In this document: positions 6,167 to 7,325 of the stretch, piece by piece
How positions within the stretch are numbered: the stretch's first letter is position 1
How the letters are laid out: each line of letters begins with the position of its first letter
Source of the DNA: Deltaproteobacteria bacterium
GTDB lineage: Bacteria; UBA10199; JACPAL01; JACOUP01
DNA length: 7,325 nt
Direction: 5' to 3'
NCBI GenBank assembly: GCA_030649435.1
Contig: JAUSKE010000022.1
Span: 1-7,325, forward strand
Notes under the pieces: generated by a model
The model's database searches: none
The model's input: the letters and a program-made list of their open reading frames with translations, nothing else
Told to the model about the DNA's origin: nothing
Position numbers and translations under genes: made by a program

Positions 6167-6931
6167 GGTACTTTGCCCACCGGCGGGGCCGGTCCCACCG
6201 GAGGGAGAGGTCGGTGGGGTTGTTCCACCACCGGAGGCTGGGGAAGAGGTTCCTCCCGAGCCAGGACCTCTTTTTAGGGACCTGAGGAAACGAACAAGGT
6301 CTGATTCAGCCGGTTCAAGGGACCTTAGGGTGACGGTACTGATATGGCCCATTCTGCCATAATAGACGAAATGAAGGACTCCCTGCAGAAAGGCCCCTGT
6401 CGTTTTATCGTAGGTTGCGGCCAAGACAACCTTGTGATTGAAGGCATCCTGATAGAGAGGCCATAGAAGAACGATACCATTCGGTCTCACGACTCCCGCC
6501 GTGAGCTCTTCCCGTGTTCTGGGACGGGCGACCTCTTGTAAAAATCCTCTCCAGGAGCTGAGAACATTCGCTTCATCAGTTCCCTGTAGGGGGAGATCGG
6601 TTGGCACGCTCGGGGTAGCTGCTGTAGAAGTGGTTAGGAAAAACCTGCTGACTGGGTCCTGGCTAGGATCACTGGGGATGTACATCACAACCGGTTCGTC
6701 CTCCTCCTCCAAAATCAGATCGGCATTAGCGAGGGCTTCTACTTGGGTTCCCCCTGTGGCGATGACAGCCCCTTGAAAGACCGCGATGAACCGGCCGGGG
6801 TAGGTGGCGATCAGTTCTTCGGCATGTTCACCAATCCATGCAGCATCCTGGTCCATCTGAGCTTGAACGGGATCTGTCGGAACCCGAGCGGTAAGGAGGG
6901 GGGTGATTAGAGAAAGCGAGGGGGCTATCAT
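5981..6931 (-). CDS. Gene A: DUF5678-like N-domain + WLxFxDG/ATY-type core + shared C-terminal tag
   Basis: A 316-residue protein, first of the leftward array. Residues about 31-87 (AWIGEHAEELIATYPGRF, then IAVFQGAVIATGG and EPVVMYIPSD) look like DUF5678, a small alpha/beta domain of unknown role. Residues about 120-220 are a shorter version of the core in B and C: SSWRGFLQEV, VLLWPLYQDA, VVLAATYDKTTGAF, HFVYYG, DLVRFLRSL. The N-terminal helical region and the GETAG block of B/C are missing. A Gly/Ser/Pro/Thr linker (221-254) leads to LSYRWS at 256-261 and the end RSLPQPSTPILP. The first 18 residues are somewhat hydrophobic but do not make a clear signal peptide. The ATG at 6931 has a good purine-rich ribosome site (GAAGGGGG, 6 nt spacing). 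It is divergent from nfo across 69 nt. No catalytic motif is visible; function unknown. Confidence 0.85.
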   Translation of the reverse strand: MIAPSLSLITPLLTARVPTDPVQAQMDQDAAWIGEHAEELIATYPGRFIAVFQGAVIATGGTQVEALANADLILEEEDEPVVMYIPSDPSQDPVSRFFLTTSTAATPSVPTDLPLQGTDEANVLSSWRGFLQEVARPRTREELTAGVVRPNGIVLLWPLYQDAFNHKVVLAATYDKTTGAFLQGVLHFVYYGRMGHISTVTLRSLEPAESDLVRFLRSLKRGPGSGGTSSPASGGGTTPPTSPSGGTGPAGGQSTLSYRWSEPARVGAVTDDGLLLPEVLGLPMLLTPAGIIGAKAVFPVEAAPRSLPQPSTPILP

Positions 6932-7000
6932 AAAGTGCCCCCTTCTTCGGTCGATCCGGTAGAGGGTTGCGTTTTTTTTTGGGTACTATAAAGGAGGGGG
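6932..7000. promoter_or_regulatory. Divergent intergenic region between gene A and nfo
   Basis: These 69 nt must hold the start signals for both directions unless promoters lie inside the genes. Leftward, TATAGT (6989-6984) resembles a -10 box and would give a leader of about 45 nt for gene A; no good -35 is seen. Rightward, TACTATAAA lies too close to the nfo ATG to be an ordinary -10 with a normal leader. The region also contains the T9 tract and leader element at 6961-6980. Confidence 0.35.
6961..6980 (-). promoter_or_regulatory. Recurrent leader element upstream of gene A
   Basis: The plus strand reads AGAGGG-TTGC-G followed by nine T; in the transcribed sense it is A9-C-GCAACCC-TCT. There are 29 nt between it and the ATG of gene A. 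It matches the elements before genes B and C in order, spacing and sequence. Being in a true intergenic region here, it cannot be explained by coding constraint. Confidence 0.55.
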
Positions 7001-7325
7001 ATGCCTCTTTTGGGTGCCCATATGTCGATTTCAGGGGGGATTGAGCTTGCGCCGGAGCGGGGTCGGGCGGTGGGGTGTGACATCATTCAGCTTTTCACCA
7101 AGTCTTCCAACCAGTGGGCGGCCAAACCGCTGGATGAAAAAACGATCGGCGCCTTTAAAGAGAATATGAAGCGGTACGAGATCCGCCTCGCCTTTGCGCA
7201 CGACTCGTACCTGCTCAACCTCGCCTCGCCCGATGCGGCGATGCATAACCAATCGGTCGAGGCGTTCACCCACGATCTGGAGCGGGCCGAGGCTTTGGGG
7301 CTCTACGCCCTTGTCTTTCACCCGG
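7001..7325 (+). CDS. nfo: Endonuclease IV (deoxyribonuclease IV), N-terminal part (runs off right edge)
   Basis: The 108 visible residues match the start of endonuclease IV, an AP endonuclease of base excision repair that cuts 5' of abasic sites. The TIM-barrel start MPLLGAHMSISGG is characteristic (usually GAHVSISGG), followed by GCDIIQLFTKSSNQW (26-40), AHDSYLLNLASP (66-77) and LVFHP (104-108). His67 and His107 correspond to the zinc ligands His69 and His109 of the E. coli enzyme; the other ligands are outside the window. The start at 7001 gives the standard N-terminus and has AAGGAGG at 6991-6997, only 3 nt from the ATG, a short but usable spacing. It is divergent from gene A and probably the conserved chromosomal edge of the accessory block. 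Confidence 0.94.
   Translation, partial: MPLLGAHMSISGGIELAPERGRAVGCDIIQLFTKSSNQWAAKPLDEKTIGAFKENMKRYEIRLAFAHDSYLLNLASPDAAMHNQSVEAFTHDLERAEALGLYALVFHP

Noticed and set aside
5944..6231. Upstream extension of the gene B reading frame by about 100 codons
   Set aside because: It overlaps the linker and tag of gene A in another frame, has a Pro/Ser/Arg-rich shadow-like composition, has no counterpart in gene C, and would put the start far from the leader element. The start at 5931 fits both the paralogue alignment and the element spacing.
6972..6980. T9 tract as an intrinsic terminator of a rightward transcript
   Set aside because: No stable GC stem lies directly before it, no rightward gene lies upstream, and the tract belongs to the element repeated before genes B and C.
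6984..6989. TACTAT as a -10 box for nfo
   Set aside because: It would put the transcript start inside or after the AAGGAGG ribosome site, only a few bases before the ATG, and there is no -35 at proper distance.
1..7325. CRISPR arrays, tRNA or rRNA genes, transposases, integrases
   Set aside because: No regularly spaced repeats, cloverleaf-like segments, or mobile-element proteins were seen on either strand.

Overview
This window looks like chromosomal DNA of an uncultured, probably Gram-negative bacterium with moderate to high GC content. The housekeeping proteins (zinc-type HemB, PolA exonuclease domain, endonuclease IV) are clearly bacterial. Their style suggests a deltaproteobacteria-like or Nitrospirota-like lineage, but I cannot place it firmly from sequence alone.

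Layout from right to left. At the right edge a truncated nfo (endonuclease IV) gene reads rightward. Everything else reads leftward: four accessory genes, called A to D here in transcription order (A 5981-6931, B 4684-5931, C 3373-4635, D 1450-3366), then hemB (444-1406), then the start of polA (1-447, running off the left edge). Gaps are short (6 to about 50 nt) and hemB/polA overlap at GTGA, so the six leftward genes could form one transcription unit, possibly with internal start points.

The unusual part is the block A-D. All four proteins end in the same kind of module: a flexible Gly/Pro/Ser/Thr-rich linker, a short motif of the form [I/L][S/Q]YRxS, then about 50 residues ending in Leu/Pro-rich termini (RRPLLLP, RRPPLFLP, SRPLLP, STPILP) directly at the stop codon. 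It fits no C-terminal sorting signal I know: there is no LPXTG, no PEP-CTERM-type transmembrane helix and no basic tail. A, B and C also share a core fold (a WR-containing helix, a WLxFxDG-like strand pair, ATYxxGxF). A adds an N-terminal DUF5678-like domain. D instead carries a SirB1-type transglutaminase-like domain with a Cys-His-Asp triad, followed by TPR-like helices.

A, B and C are also each preceded by the same short non-coding element (plus-strand form AGAGG, 0-2 G, TTGC, 1-3 nt, then 6-9 T), 27-31 nt upstream of the start codon. This matches a modular set of proteins sent to, or docked on, a common partner by a shared C-terminal tag, with D as the candidate enzyme and A-C as companions. 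The function is unknown; the tag-sharing and leader-sharing are seen directly in the sequence, and the system-level reading is inference.
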